Assembly: GCA_036345935.2 (NCBI GenBank)
Contig: JADWOT020000004.1
Coordinates: 18,283,423-18,347,422, forward strand
DNA: 64,000 nucleotides
From: Taenia hydatigena
Lineage: Eukaryota > Platyhelminthes > Cestoda > Cyclophyllidea > Taeniidae
Direction of reading: 5' to 3'
Positions 24,914 through 55,289 of this stretch are shown here, piece after piece. The position numbers and the translations under genes are program-made. The first letter of the stretch is position 1, and every line of letters begins with the position of its first letter. The notes under the pieces are model-generated. The model worked only from the letters and a program-made list of their open reading frames with translations. It did not search any database and was not told the origin of the DNA.

Positions 24914-25708
24914 ATGGGCGAACTGGCAGTCACTGACTTAGGCGCTGGGCCCTCCAGCACCGACTCTCCACACAGTAGTCCGAGTTCTTCAATCATTCCT
25001 CCAGTCTCCTCCACTTTCCTCTACAACTCCATGATTTCGGTAACACATAGCACCTCACCTCCACCTCCTCATTTAGAAGAGGAGGAGGAGGAGGATGAGG
25101 GGGAGGGGACGATGGAAGGGGATGTCTGCGCCTCATTTTATCGACCCGGGGAAACCCGGAAGGCCCGGGAATTCATCCCTGAGAGTAAGAAGGATGAGAA
25201 GTACTGGGAGCGGCGAAGGAAGAACAATGAGGCAGCGAAACGATCACGCGAAAAGAGACGACAAAATGATGCATTAATGGAACAGGAAATAGCAGAGTTG
25301 AAGCACCAAAATGAAGTGTTGATGCGGGAAAATGCGGCGCTATTAAGGGAGCTCGCTGCTTTGAAAGCAAAGGATGGGGTGGGGGTTCTGGAGGCGCCGC
25401 CTCCGCCACCACCACCACCACAACTGCAGACGTTGCCAACGCAATCGTCCACCATGCCACCGGCTGTGAATGCGCTAGATCTTCTTGCTTTGCAGCGTCT
25501 GCTCTCAGCATTCGCCAGCAATTGCAATGGAGTGGCTGCACGACCCGCTGCGACTCCGCATGCTACCGAAAGCGTGGAAGATAGTCCTTTGGATCTCTCT
25601 GGCGGAAAAATCGCAATTCTTCAGCAGAACTGTCTTCCGCACCCATCTCCAATCTCGCAGTCGACTTTGCCTCCTGTCAGTGATGTGGATCAGCGTAAGT
25701 ACTTTTAG
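24914..25708 (+). CDS. NFIL3: NFIL3/vrille-like bZIP transcription factor, first bZIP unit
   Basis: The first in-frame ATG is at 24914. Residues about 55-65 form a glutamate run. The bZIP follows: [14 protein letters not shown] (residues 86-98), basic region [17 protein letters not shown] with the N-x2-AA-x2-SR signature, then a zipper with M, L, L, L, L at five successive heptad positions (about 122-150). REFIP plus this basic region is diagnostic of NFIL3/E4BP4 and vrille, nuclear factors that bind TTAYGTAA-type sites and mainly repress. A polyproline run and PLDLS (225-229), a consensus CtBP co-repressor motif, lie C-terminal. The frame stops at 25706-25708, but a perfect GTAAGT donor begins at 25695 and no AATAAA lies within 2.5 kb. 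Splicing at 25694 (phase 1) is therefore more likely than termination. The in-phase partner found is the exon at 33751, which would give a two-bZIP protein. Confidence 0.92.
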   Translation: MGELAVTDLGAGPSSTDSPHSSPSSSIIPPVSSTFLYNSMISVTHSTSPPPPHLEEEEEEDEGEGTMEGDVCASFYRPGETRKAREFIPESKKDEKYWERRRKNNEAAKRSREKRRQNDALMEQEIAELKHQNEVLMRENAALLRELAALKAKDGVGVLEAPPPPPPPPQLQTLPTQSSTMPPAVNALDLLALQRLLSAFASNCNGVAARPAATPHATESVEDSPLDLSGGKIAILQQNCLPHPSPISQSTLPPVSDVDQRKYF

Positions 25709-28700
25709 ACTCTGTGGGGACTAGTCCTGCTGGCATCCATTTAAGAGGTTGACTAGGATTGCCTCTACCTTAGGCGTTTCTTGGTTTTGAGTTTTAATCG
25801 TGAGACTTCCGAAGCTTTTCGGTCATTTCTGAAATTTTTTCTCTAACTCATAAGCTGAGAGATGAATCTTGATGGCATAGTTCTAGGGTTAGTAAGTTGA
25901 GATAGCTGACTACTTGTTTTCTGATGCTGTGTGTAGCCAAATCCCTGTTCTATTCTTTGGTTCTCAGTCCATTTTTGATCGCCCAGCTCAAATTTATGTG
26001 CCGTGGAATTAATTCCATCACGTTTCTTTTGAAACGGATGAAATGGAATGAAATCAACTTCTGTCTTATCACTCTGCGCACTTCAAATCTCATATTCCTG
26101 GTATTCTTTGAACGGCCCGAGCATCATCCCTTCTTGTAAACGACCTTAAACAAAGTGGAAACGCATCCCATGACAGCAGTTCCTGTTTGGACATGGAACT
26201 GGTGGGGTCATTCATTTGCATTTAAAGTTCTGTTCCAACGTGTTCTTGTAATTCCCTCCGTAGGTTTAGATAGAGCTGGTAGATTGAAGAGCTGATGTTG
26301 CTAAACTGTAGTATAAATGCTGTTCTGTTACGTCACTGGGCCTTAACCGTGGACATTCTGTTGCGTCGACTATCACAACTTAGTCTGTCCTTTAATGACT
26401 GGTAGGGCTACTTGGATTCAATGTTACGTAGATCCCGATGCACTTACCGTCTTACCTTTTTTAAACTGCCTTGCGGATATTTGCTGACCCTCTGCTGTTC
26501 AAGGATGTTTGATGCCCTAGAGTGAGCGCGTTTTATGTTCCATTCACCATTTGTGGCGGCTTAGTCTAGTATAAAAGATGGATTTAAGTGGATGAGGCTC
26601 CGCGTCCGTTGCCTCATCCCACTTTCTGAGTTAAGTGCTGTTTGGCTGCCTACCTAGATTCTATATCATTCCGCATTTCTTATAACTCTGTATCGGACTT
26701 TTTCGAATTGCCCTAGCCTGATGTCTCAGTTGACAAGGATTTTCTTGGCGAATATGGAATTGGAGTGATCGTTTGAAGTGGACGCGTGAATATAACCAAT
26801 CATGATATATGCCTCACTTCTGTAACGCTTAGAAGTGGTTTCAACCCAGGTTTCATGACAGCAAGTTGCATAGATCGGAGAGTTGATGGATAAGCGTATA
26901 AATTAACTTATCCATTGTAAGGGAGCTTAGGGGAATCCCACCGCTAAATTCCAATGGGAATACTTGATCGGAAAACTAAAAGTATGTAATTGTCCTCTTC
27001 GGATAATGAATATCCCACACCTACTTTCCTGTTCTAAACTCACCAATCTGCTTACAACCATGGTTACCACAAGCCGATGCGGGACATGCAGCACAGTTTT
27101 GACACCGAGCTTAGATAGGAAAATTGGGGCGTCAAGTGTGGCACCATTAGCGAACCTAGTGAACAAACCCTGTTGGCCTGCAAACCTATCCCCTCCTGTC
27201 GTAAGTGGTCTTGTTTAGTTTATCCTCTGACTTTGCCCTTTACCTTTCCTTGTAGCTTCAACAAAAAATTGCTTAGTCGGCTGTTAGGTAATTGAGATTC
27301 GCCTAACACCTCCACTCCTCGAGTGCACTCGCGTTTACAGAATGAGTCACCAGCTCACTCTTGTCTGTCCAATTGCTTAACTCCGATTAATGGTCGGGCC
27401 ACGCAATATTATAACACGAGGCCGCGCGCAAATACAAACATTTAGACGATACGACAGCAGACAATAGTTTGAGTCTTCTGTCCTTTTGCGACCGTTACGT
27501 GATACATTGTTTATCACGGTGACCAAATGTGCAGGAGTTGAAGCCACACGTCATTATTACCCCTCCACCCATTTTGCACTCCACCCCCACCCCCCTCCCC
27601 TCTTCATCTCCATTATTAGTCATTCAAAGAGGGTTTCAGTCCAGTGTGTGTGCACGCACATATGCGCGTAAGTAGGGGGGGGAAGAAAGGAGGGAAGCAT
27701 ATTACGAGTGTGCGCTCGCGTGTGTTTCAACTGGTGCGTGTGTGCAGGCGGAAAAAAGTTGCGCGTGGCGTTCCGCGCTTTGTGATTGGCGAAAAGTTAT
27801 GCCCGCGGTGAGTAATGCTTGAGTGAATTATGTGAGAAAGATGTGTGTGCACTTGGGTTTTGCGCTTCGTGGTATTTTTTAAGCGTCACCACAATGCGTT
27901 TTGCACGTCATCGCTGCTGCTACTGTTGATGGCGTTGATGATGGCGGTGAAGCGTTGAAAAGGTTATTTCCGGAATTTGACGCTGAACTTCGCCGATTTT
28001 TCGTTGAATTTTGTGGTTCGGCCAATCGGTGCCGTGTCCGTTCATCAACTTGGAAATTGGCTATCAGGTTTTGAGTGTCCTGCCGATGGCGCAGTGTCCC
28101 AGAGGTGTCACTGTAGAAGTTATTGTCCACAAGATTATCTGAGGTGCTCCATGGTAGGTACTGCATGAGTGTCGGGAGACTGACAACAGGAGTAGGTGAG
28201 TGGTTTCCGTTCCGTCATTGTGAAGGCTGAACCAGGGGAAAGTGAAGGGTCTGCAATTTGTTACAAGCAGATAAAATAAATGCAACTCTGTTGCCTGACT
28301 TTGACTTTGTTTTGAGCGTTGATCCCATGATGGTTCTCTTGCGGCCGGGTTTTAATATGATTTTTAGCATGATGGAGAAGCATTTCTCAGTTCGTTTATC
28401 ATATATTCTGCTCAACAACTGACAAAATTATTTTCAACTTATCGTTTAAGGCGGCTAGACGATGCTCTTTAGTGAGCATATTTCGTATTTAAATCACTTT
28501 TTGGGATCTATTTAGTTAGTTTACTGGTATTTCGCCACTTTTGTGCCTCTACTGTGGGGAAGTTTGTTTTATTTTGTTCCGTCAATTAGCGACTTCATTC
28601 TGCTGTTAACTACGACACAGAATTGGGGTGGTTATCAAGCGACCGGTTTATTTTTCTGTCTTTAACGCTTCTCCACGGATCCACCTAGCCACGGCTGATG

Positions 28701-29531
28701 ACTCTTCTATGGCTTAATGACCATTCCTCGAAGCGTCAGCTAAAACAGTCATTATACCGCGTCAGTGGTAATGAGTATGTTTCTTCCCTGCTATCAGCAC
28801 AGAGACCGAGTAGTAGTTGCTCACAAAAGTGTGCGATTTACCTGAATGTGTACGCATAAAGGCTGGAAAGATAATAGCAAAGTACAACTATGCTGTATTT
28901 TTGCTTTTCATGGCATTTACTAAGGCTTATTCTGCCACAGTCCGTCTCAAGGAACAGAAAGTCAACGTGTTTTACTTGAAGTTGTGGTGTTCAAAGGTTA
29001 AAAAATGTCGTTTTCTCCTGACTAGGACCACTGTGGATTTCTTCCATTGTTTTGAACCCAACTAATCTGCTTGTAACGTGTGATTTGGTGCAACCATTAA
29101 TCACAATCATAAATGGCACGCAATACTTACACTTGACGATGGCCCCAAACGTGTGAAATCCTTCTGAAAAGCCTTTGAGTTTATCACATTTTGACGCGAT
29201 TTGTGTCCAGTAGAATGAAAAATACTTCCGAAGAGCAACAATTAGCTTTTATCTACCAATACGGCGGTTTTTTGTTGACAACGAAGTAATTGTTGGATAC
29301 GAAATGGGATGAGATGGCGCGGCAGCAATGGCGGTGGGCATGGTTGCATGAGTCACTGAAAGCGTACGCGTAGCGCGGAAGCAGTTGATATTTCGCAACT
29401 CAGACCATGAATCACTTGCTGTTTCCCATTTGCCCTCTCCCGCGTATGCACACGCAAATATTCGCTTTCTATCGTGTGTGGGCTCAGACGGAGAAATTAA
29501 TAGGGCACCAGTACTGGATACTGCGGATCTC
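25709..29531. other. Probable first half of the 8 kb bZIP intron
   Basis: No recognised exon. Local features are poly-C/poly-G tracts near 27,580-27,600 and 27,673-27,690, and CpG-rich sequence around 27,420-28,000. Open frames in this CpG-rich part (for example 27879-28166 on the minus strand) have no domain. An AATAAA near 28,275 has no assigned transcript. Additional small exons cannot be excluded. Confidence 0.5.
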
Positions 29532-29770
29532 ATTGGTTGATCGATTTCATACAATGCGTAAGTCAACTTTAGCTCAGTATTAATGGTGTTTTGCGATTGC
29601 GCAATACACGGGCCAATCAGATTTCAGCGCGTTACTGCGCCGCATACGAGCTTGCAACATTACATAACCGATTGTCCAATTGGGGTCACGAGCGAATTAG
29701 GAAATGCTAACCAATAGCCTGTTTACACGCATAAGCACACACAAAAAAACCTGCGGTGCAATCAACCAAT
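29532..29770. promoter_or_regulatory. CCAAT cluster with a perfect C/EBP palindrome
   Basis: Six CCAAT/ATTGG pentamers lie within 239 bases (29532, 29613, 29676, 29679, 29711, 29766), against about 0.5 expected. ATTGCGCAAT, the consensus C/EBP site, lies at 29596-29605 (about 0.06 expected in the whole window). The cluster sits between the two bZIP units. It could be an internal promoter for the second unit or an enhancer, and bZIP autoregulation is a possibility. All of this is inferred from motifs. Confidence 0.45.
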
Positions 29771-32700
29771 CGTGGGCAGATGTGTGTTTACAATTTTCTC
29801 ATAGGACGGTCTCAACTTGTTGCCTCCAGACCTGAGGCTTATTTAATCCCTAAAGAGGCATTTTCCTTGAAAAGAATAATACCCTTACTTTCGAGGTTCT
29901 GATAAATTTGGGGAAGAATCCTTTTGTACCTTTTTTTATTCAAACTCATTCTTTGCCATCCTCTGCTGACTTAGTAGTGCGATAAATGCTGCCTTGAAAT
30001 CGAAGGAGGCGAAATCAACTTTTCGCTGTTCATTTTCATGGTTAAACTGACACACTGACTGGGTTAGTTGATTATGTTTTTGTCCGACGGTATTCGTTGA
30101 CACTCTTGGCACCTACTTGCTACGCGACAGAACACGCACTCGGTGATAAGTCATGGTTTCACCAAATGCAAATATGATAATGGCAAAATGATACCAAGTG
30201 GAGACATCACTTCTCGGCCTGCGCTTGGTGTTCGTGGTTCCATTGACAATTGCGTCCTCGCTTAACTTAGCCTGTTGAGCCGTCTAGCTGGCCGCACTGC
30301 TACGTTGATTCGTTCCATGAGGGAACTAACGTTCGAGGTTGAATAATCTGTGGTCTCCTCAGCGATTGTTGACCCAACAGAACAAAAAAATGGGAGTTTT
30401 GACTATCCATTGGTTTAGAATGAGGCTTTCCTTCGGTGATCACGACGCGAACATCCCAACTTAACGAAACAACAAATCTGAAAGTGGTAGTAGCAAAATT
30501 ATAGTGTAATTTTGTGGGTGCATCTGTTTACCCCCTCTCCTTCGTGCCTAATGCAGCAATATTTAACATTCCAAGTAAACTGACATTAGCGTTCGTACAT
30601 TGTGAATTAATGAACACAAGGCCATTGAAGTTTTTGTTTTATTGCATTGATTTTTGCAATGACAGCAAATTTCTAACTGAATAATCCACGATTTTTCAAA
30701 AATTAAGCTTAAAATGTTGATACCGTGATTGATGAGAAGTTGCAAATCGAAACAGACTTTCGAAGACACTTGACCACGCCCTGCCCCCTACTTTCAACCA
30801 CTTCTTGCTTGACAATTGTGAAAAAAGAAACATGGGCGGGTTGAGTCACCCAGAGTAGAATCACAGCGGTTCCTGAGATTGGTATTTGTATTTACGTTCT
30901 CAAAAACCTCCTGTCATTTTGTTCATTTTCAAGGTTTAAGTCGACTGACTGGTGACTGGCTGCGTTCATCTTGTGCAATGTCACCTCACGTAAGGCCTTG
31001 TTCGTAGGCTTCTTGAGGTTGCCTTTTCCCCTTAGAACAGAGCTTCACAAACCATTGTCCATTCAATAGCAGCCACGTTCTCATCGGTTTGACATTTTGT
31101 TCTCAAACTTTTCGGGATATTGTCTGTGCTGTTTCATTATTTGATTTCATTGCGTGATTTGCATCCTCATATGTTCTTCGGAATCGCTTTTAACAGGATG
31201 GCAGTTTAAAAGACAAAATTCACAAATAAAAGCAAAATTTTGGAGGGAACTCTGGCTGATGTTTTTCTTCACCGGTGACAAAACCATTGATGATAGCAAA
31301 CTCGGTCAGCCTGAAACATTTTCATAGGGCAAAATTGGGCGGAGGAGACGTAATATTCCCCGCCATCTGCTTACCAAACGAAATGAGGACCATCGAGGTA
31401 CGTGCGGGTGCAAGTAACCCTCTTGGGCCTATTCGACCCATTATTCATTAAAGGTAGGCAGCTGACTAATTTGTCGAGAGGGAATTAGTGGGAAGCGGAG
31501 GAGGAAACGACTAAAAAAGCCAGGGCCAGCCGATTAGGTAGCTAGCTAGCCAGAACGGTAGAGCCCACAAACCAGTGGAACTGCATTCTGTCGTAGTGGG
31601 GCGGTGGTGGGGTAGGTTAGGGGGTAGGCGGCTGGCTTCCCGGTTGGCCGACTAGGTGAATGAGTGAGTGAGTGGGTGAATGAGCGTGTCCGCGCGTCCT
31701 ATCCCACCCTAGCCTATGACGTGGCTCATTGCGTGTGCTGTTGTCTAACTTCATCCCATCTTACGAGGGGTAGGGGGAGGGCTATTACTCACGTCCCCTC
31801 CCCTCCCCCTTGCACGTGTCGCCTCCGATGCTACTGCTGCCGCTGCTACTTACTGTTGTTTTCGCGGTGACTCATAACGCACTACATGGACGCGTTTTGG
31901 GTGGATAACGCTGGCTCTCTTTGGGTCTCTAATGACCGGACTTATATGCTTTGGGCGCAAGTGACTAACAAAGTGTGCCCGTACGCGTGTGTATGTGTGT
32001 GCTGTGTGTAATCTAAACACGTGTTTATGTGTTAGCCCATATAATGTGTGTAGCTTATTCATTCGGGTATTCACTAACTCATCCTCTCGTGTCTCCCTTT
32101 AAGCAGGCACAAAGTGACGAAGCCTGCTTTGGACCATGAGACTAGAACACAAGAGCACAGGTAGCACAGTGGCTATTCCACTCGGGTTTATTTACTCGGC
32201 CATCAGCATGTCCATGTCCACTCAGCTTGTCACCAGAGTGTTAAAAATCTTTGTATAGCAGTTGAAAGCTCTGCCGGAATTATGGATCTAAGCTATGGAA
32301 CAAAGAGCAACATGATCGAGGAAATGCTCAGCCGCCTGCGTTTGAGTCGTGTGAGCTGCATGGGAAGTAGCAAAGTATCGCTTAACCGTCCAAGGCATCT
32401 CCTAGATGCCCTTTCTGGTCGAGCACTTGACGATCGCGCAGATAAGGATTGCCGCATCGATTGCTTTGTACTGTGGAGAAGGTTGAGGTGATATGACTGA
32501 CCTTCAAACGAGTATTTGCGGTTTTCGTAGATGGTGTAATGCTGTTCGCTGAGGTTTTAGAGGGATAGGAACTAAGGTTCACATCATCAAGGTACGATAT
32601 GAATCTGGTGTCATTTCAAAAATATATTTTTTGAGTACAAGGAAAAATAAAGTGTTCTAGACTAAGGATGCGTGATAGGAATGCAGAAAGTTACGCAAAG

Positions 32701-33443
32701 TGGTCCACAAAGGAAGGCGAGTTTCCTTGTGCGTTTGATATCAGAGCCCTAAGGGTAGATTGACCTCCATAGCTCACACAATGCTTGTTTAATCCAAAGT
32801 TGTTCTGTCCAAAACCGAACAATGTATAAACGTCCCCAAACTTCCCCAATCTATCTCGCTTTTCAGTCTGCAATGCACTATTTGGTACAACAGCAGTTGA
32901 TATGTCCTGATAAAGGGTGTGCGTTACATGTATGCGCGGCATTCGTAAGCGTTTGCGTTGAGGTGTTTTTCGCTGATCTGTTAGAACCCCATTGGTGCTG
33001 TTTTCAATTCTTTCTTCTTACTTGGCTTTCATTTAAGTAAAAAGGCACCTAAATCATCAAAGCTTAACTTTGGTGAGATTGGTCCACAAACTGTTTTTCA
33101 TTAATATAGAAGACTTGAAGAATCGTACCATGAAAATATCTCGGTACAAACCGGCCTTTATATCGTGCAACTCAAACCGAGGTTGCGGTGGTCTTCATTT
33201 TGGGAGTGGTCGTAATTTCTCTCCGTTTACTTCAGACTTTCATCAATTTGCTGGAGGAGCACCAAGGAATATCCACGTGCTCTAGTTCAGCAACAAACAC
33301 TACCATCAGTAGCATCCACAATTCCTGCTTCTCACCTGACTAAGTGATCGACTTAGTGACTCTAGTTCCCATTTGCCACTAACACCCCTTCTGCTGCGCG
33401 TGTTTACAAATTCTCAGGCTTCCAGAAATGATTGCCGAGACCA
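29771..33443. other. Probable second half of the bZIP intron
   Basis: No recognised exon over 3.7 kb. It includes a GTGAGTGA-type repeat near 31,655-31,685 and a CTCCCCTCCCC tract near 31,797-31,812. Open frames such as 32282-32491 carry no known domain. Confidence 0.5.
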
Positions 33444-34737
33444 ATGGATGACGCGTGCCTGCCTCACTCCAGCCGTGAGTCATGCGCAACCTTCTCCCTT
33501 TCCCTCTCTACCTATCTGCCTCAGCAGATGTCGGTGATAGTAACAACGTTCTCCCTTTCCTTCTCCCCACGTTCGCCTAACCCTTCTTTCGGTGATTCCT
33601 TTCCTTCTCGCCTGACTGCTAGACCACTCCGCACAGTAGTAGGTGCCGCTTGTATTCCATCAGTAGGCCAAATTTTGGAGGCAAAGAATGCGAATCGAGA
33701 TGTTGGAATTTGGTATTCAACTAATAAGAATATCTCTGTCTTACGCTCAGTTGGAAAACTCACAGAATTGGCGGTGTTAACTTCGACGTCACCCCAGGGG
33801 GTTCTGGAAGGCAGCTACAATGCAAGTCATCCACAATCCTGCAGTTGGAACAACACCCCAAATCCGATCACCCCGCCCGCCTGCACTGGTCTTCAAGCCC
33901 TTATTTCCGCTGCAGCTCTCACAGCTTCTCCAATGTTAAGTGACGGCGCTAACGCTGATAACCACACTACCCCTTCGTGGGATCTTCACCAATCGTCTCC
34001 GTGTCTTCCACTGGGGCTTCAACCGCTACCTCAGCAGAAAATTGAGACCCCAAATGAACCCACTAGGCGACGCAATGGAAGTAAGTCACTGATGGAGATA
34101 CTTACTGCTGGATACACTCTTGCTTTCAACGGATAATGGATAAATGTTTTTACTCTAGACATTCGAAGTCCATCGAGTCAGTACGACGATGAACGGTACA
34201 GAGAGCGACGACGCAAGAACAATGAGGCGGTTCGTCGCTGCCGAGAGAACAAACGAGCACGTCTCTCAATGCGTGATGATGTGACTGGACGCCTAGAATC
34301 CGACAACACTCTTCTGCGCTTGAAACTAGATGGTTTGAACTCAGAAGTTAGGGCTCTGCGTCACCTCCTCCTGGCTGGGCAACAGCAGGTAAGAACTGCG
34401 ACATTGGTAGTAATTATGCTCACTCAGTAAACATGTTGTTATGGCCTCTTGGTTCTTGTAGATTGTTGCTCCCCAGGCATTGAAAGATGAACCCCAGCCT
34501 AAAGTGGAGAGTAATTCTTGCTTAGTTGAATCGAAACCCCAATCAGATGTGGAAGTGAAACCACCACCGAAGTACGCGCTTCCCAAGAAGGGCATTCCAC
34601 GCGTTCCCAATACCAACAGCCACCTTCCACCGTTAAAACGCCGCATCACCCTCCCACCACTATTCAATCCACTGGCTGGAACTGCCGGAAGTGGAATTGC
34701 CGTTCCAATTGAAGGCACAAGCAGTGCCACAGACTGA
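33444..34737 (+). CDS. Second bZIP unit (NFIL3-like basic region, C/EBP-like zipper)
   Basis: Exons are 33751-34080 (or 33444-34080 if it starts at the ATG at 33444), 34159-34388 and 34462-34737, with short introns of 78 and 73 nt, all in phase. The middle exon encodes YDDERYRERRRK, basic region NNEAVRRCRENKR (N-x2-AV-x2-CR) and a zipper with leucines at heptad positions 17, 24, 31 and 38 after the last basic-motif arginine. The basic region is closest to the first unit (ERRRKNNEA shared), while LESDNTLLRL resembles C/EBP zippers. The preceding exon is Ser/Pro/Thr-rich; the tail is Pro/Lys-rich. It should be a nuclear DNA-binding dimer. Two models remain: a 3' continuation of the exon at 24914 (acceptor CTTACGCTCAG at 33750, phase 1 matching), or a separate gene with its own ATG, since the frame is also open from 33432. 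Confidence 0.85.
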
Positions 34738-36956
34738 TTTTTTGCTACCAACGTGCACGCATTTTTTTCACCAGTACATTTATACGCAAAGTTTTCTAAA
34801 ATTTTACTACGAATATTGTTATCACGACCGTTACTATCTGTCCTACGACTATCGCCACGACTAACGCTGCGATGAACATTTGTACCGTTCTGGCACTCTC
34901 TTCCTTTTTTTGTACAACGAGCGCCTTAACCGTTGCTTGTGGTGTGCCACAGGTATGTGTATGCTATCACACTTCCCTTCCCTACCTTTTTTCTATGACG
35001 ACGAATTTTACAAGAAGGCTCTGCATTTATACCGTTTGACATACAGCAACTTTGTTATCTTCTATGAAAAAGTGGTGTAATTTGATTTTTCCAGTTTTGA
35101 GCGAACGGAGTTAGTAAAATGAGTCCCGAGTTCGTCTTTCATTTGGCACCAGGCGGTGGGATGACGTGGTAGCCGATACCACCTCTGTTCTAGGCTATTC
35201 CTAAAGTATTGTGCAAGTTTGGAGCTGAGGGTGTGAAATTAATGGAAGAAGTTTGAGGCAATTGGGAGAGTTTCGGGGTGGATATCGCTTTAATGTGTAT
35301 GTCGACCCAAAGGGATGTAAATTCGGGTCAGGCTAGATGTCAGGGCGTCGATTATGAACGCTTTGTATGCACGTCTTTGGCGAATTCGGGAAACAAGCAA
35401 TCAGGCGGAGCCTGCAAACGCATTGAGTGCTTCATTCAATGCTTATGAGACGAATAACGAATAGCACAACTAAAGGTTTCATGGATCTCAAAATTCACAA
35501 ATGGAGCGAATTAGTTAGTGGGTGGGTGAGGCGCCGCTATGTTGCAGTCGTAATGTCTACAACCAAGGTGGCTGAAGCCATTTAAGTAGATAATGATGGT
35601 GCAGAAAATAAAGGTAAAATAAAAATAAATTAAAGTTGCTAAAAAGCGGTCACCCCATTTCTGTATCCTTGTGCCGTTTCGAAACCAAATAATTGTGGAA
35701 AACACTTATTTGTTTAATTGTATTTTTAAGGACTAGGGGTCTATGGTCGCCTTGGCTTGTACTTACGCACTGCGGCCATGACCTGAGGGCCGTGTCAGTG
35801 CCTTTCAAGCATTTATGTACTTCAGCAGTGTACTTTATCATGCTGCTGCGAGGACTCGAGACACCACACTGGCGACAGCTGAAGGCGAACCTCATTCTAG
35901 AGAATATGACTGAATACCAAACCTTAACACTGAAAAAATTGGCTGAGTTCCGAAACAGCGTCTTTAAACTTGCGTTCCTTACAAAGCCTACTAACAACTT
36001 ATGCCATACTAGACCTAAATCACTTGGAAAGGTCCAAGGTCCGTGGTATCCATATGACAATAGTAATTAAGTGAACAGCCAACATCAACTATGGGTCTCA
36101 ACTAGCTGAATGCAACCAGAAAGGAAGAATGTGCTTAGGTTCACAAATAGGATGGAATCGCTGACACAAAGGAATTGGTGGGGTGCATAAGTAACGCTGA
36201 GGTCGAACGCCTTCGTATGCACAAAACCATTAAATGCTAGCTCTCTCTGGTTCGTGGATAGATCTTGATACATAGTGAGCTTAGTGATATCTGACACAGA
36301 AGACTGGGCACAAAGAATCCACGAACAAAAAATTTACGCTTCAGCTAACCATATTTTTACCCGAGAGGGTGCTTCTACTTTATGGGATGGCGGCCAGGTC
36401 ATGATAACGTCTTTTAAGCACTTCTAGAGGTGTCGGAACGCTACAGGAACAGCACCAATTATGCAAATTGCCCAATAAGCTATGCTTTGATCGCAAGTAA
36501 GTGATCGAGATCGAGTTAAATCAAAGCGGCTTCGTGGCGCATGGTCTCCATTATTGCAGCGCACGGAGCATTGCAAAACAAAGGTGAAATTAATAGGCGA
36601 AAAGAGGTAAGCAGTAAAAAGAGGTGTTGTTACATAATTAAACAGTTTGCATGCGACATAAAATTGAAGTTTATTTAGCTATCAAACACAAGTAAATCAA
36701 GTCCCGAACGGAACGAATTTTGGTTCAAATGAATTTCAGGCAAAAAACGTTTTCTTCAAAGCGCCACGAGACTTAAGTTTATTTATAACCACTAATTAAA
36801 TAGTTTATTTGGCTTAAGGAATTACTACAGATTTAAAACATTAATCCATTATTGTTGTCATGGGAACATGCGGCCTTTTAAGGGTGTTTTAATGAGTCTC
36901 TTAGTCATTTAAATGACACACATTCGTTGAATATTTGTGGCTGCTACTTTTTAACA
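34738..36956. other. Intergenic region between the bZIP locus and kinesin-13
   Basis: 3' UTR of the second bZIP unit, then intergenic DNA and presumably the kinesin-13 promoter. Overlapping open frames on both strands at 35650-36070 (136 and 125 residues) have no recognised domain and are not called as genes. Confidence 0.5.
35607..35612 (+). terminator. Candidate polyadenylation signal AATAAA
   Basis: First AATAAA after the second bZIP unit, 870 bases beyond its stop, followed closely by two more overlapping AATAAA motifs. It would imply a long 3' UTR. Confidence 0.4.

Positions 36957-55289
<18,333 letters not shown>

Noticed and set aside
25138..25541. Antisense open frames of 122 and 129 codons opposite the first bZIP exon
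   Set aside because: They mirror the GC-rich, repetitive codons (polyproline, glutamate) of the real exon and read as poly-Gly/Val; no independent start context or domain.
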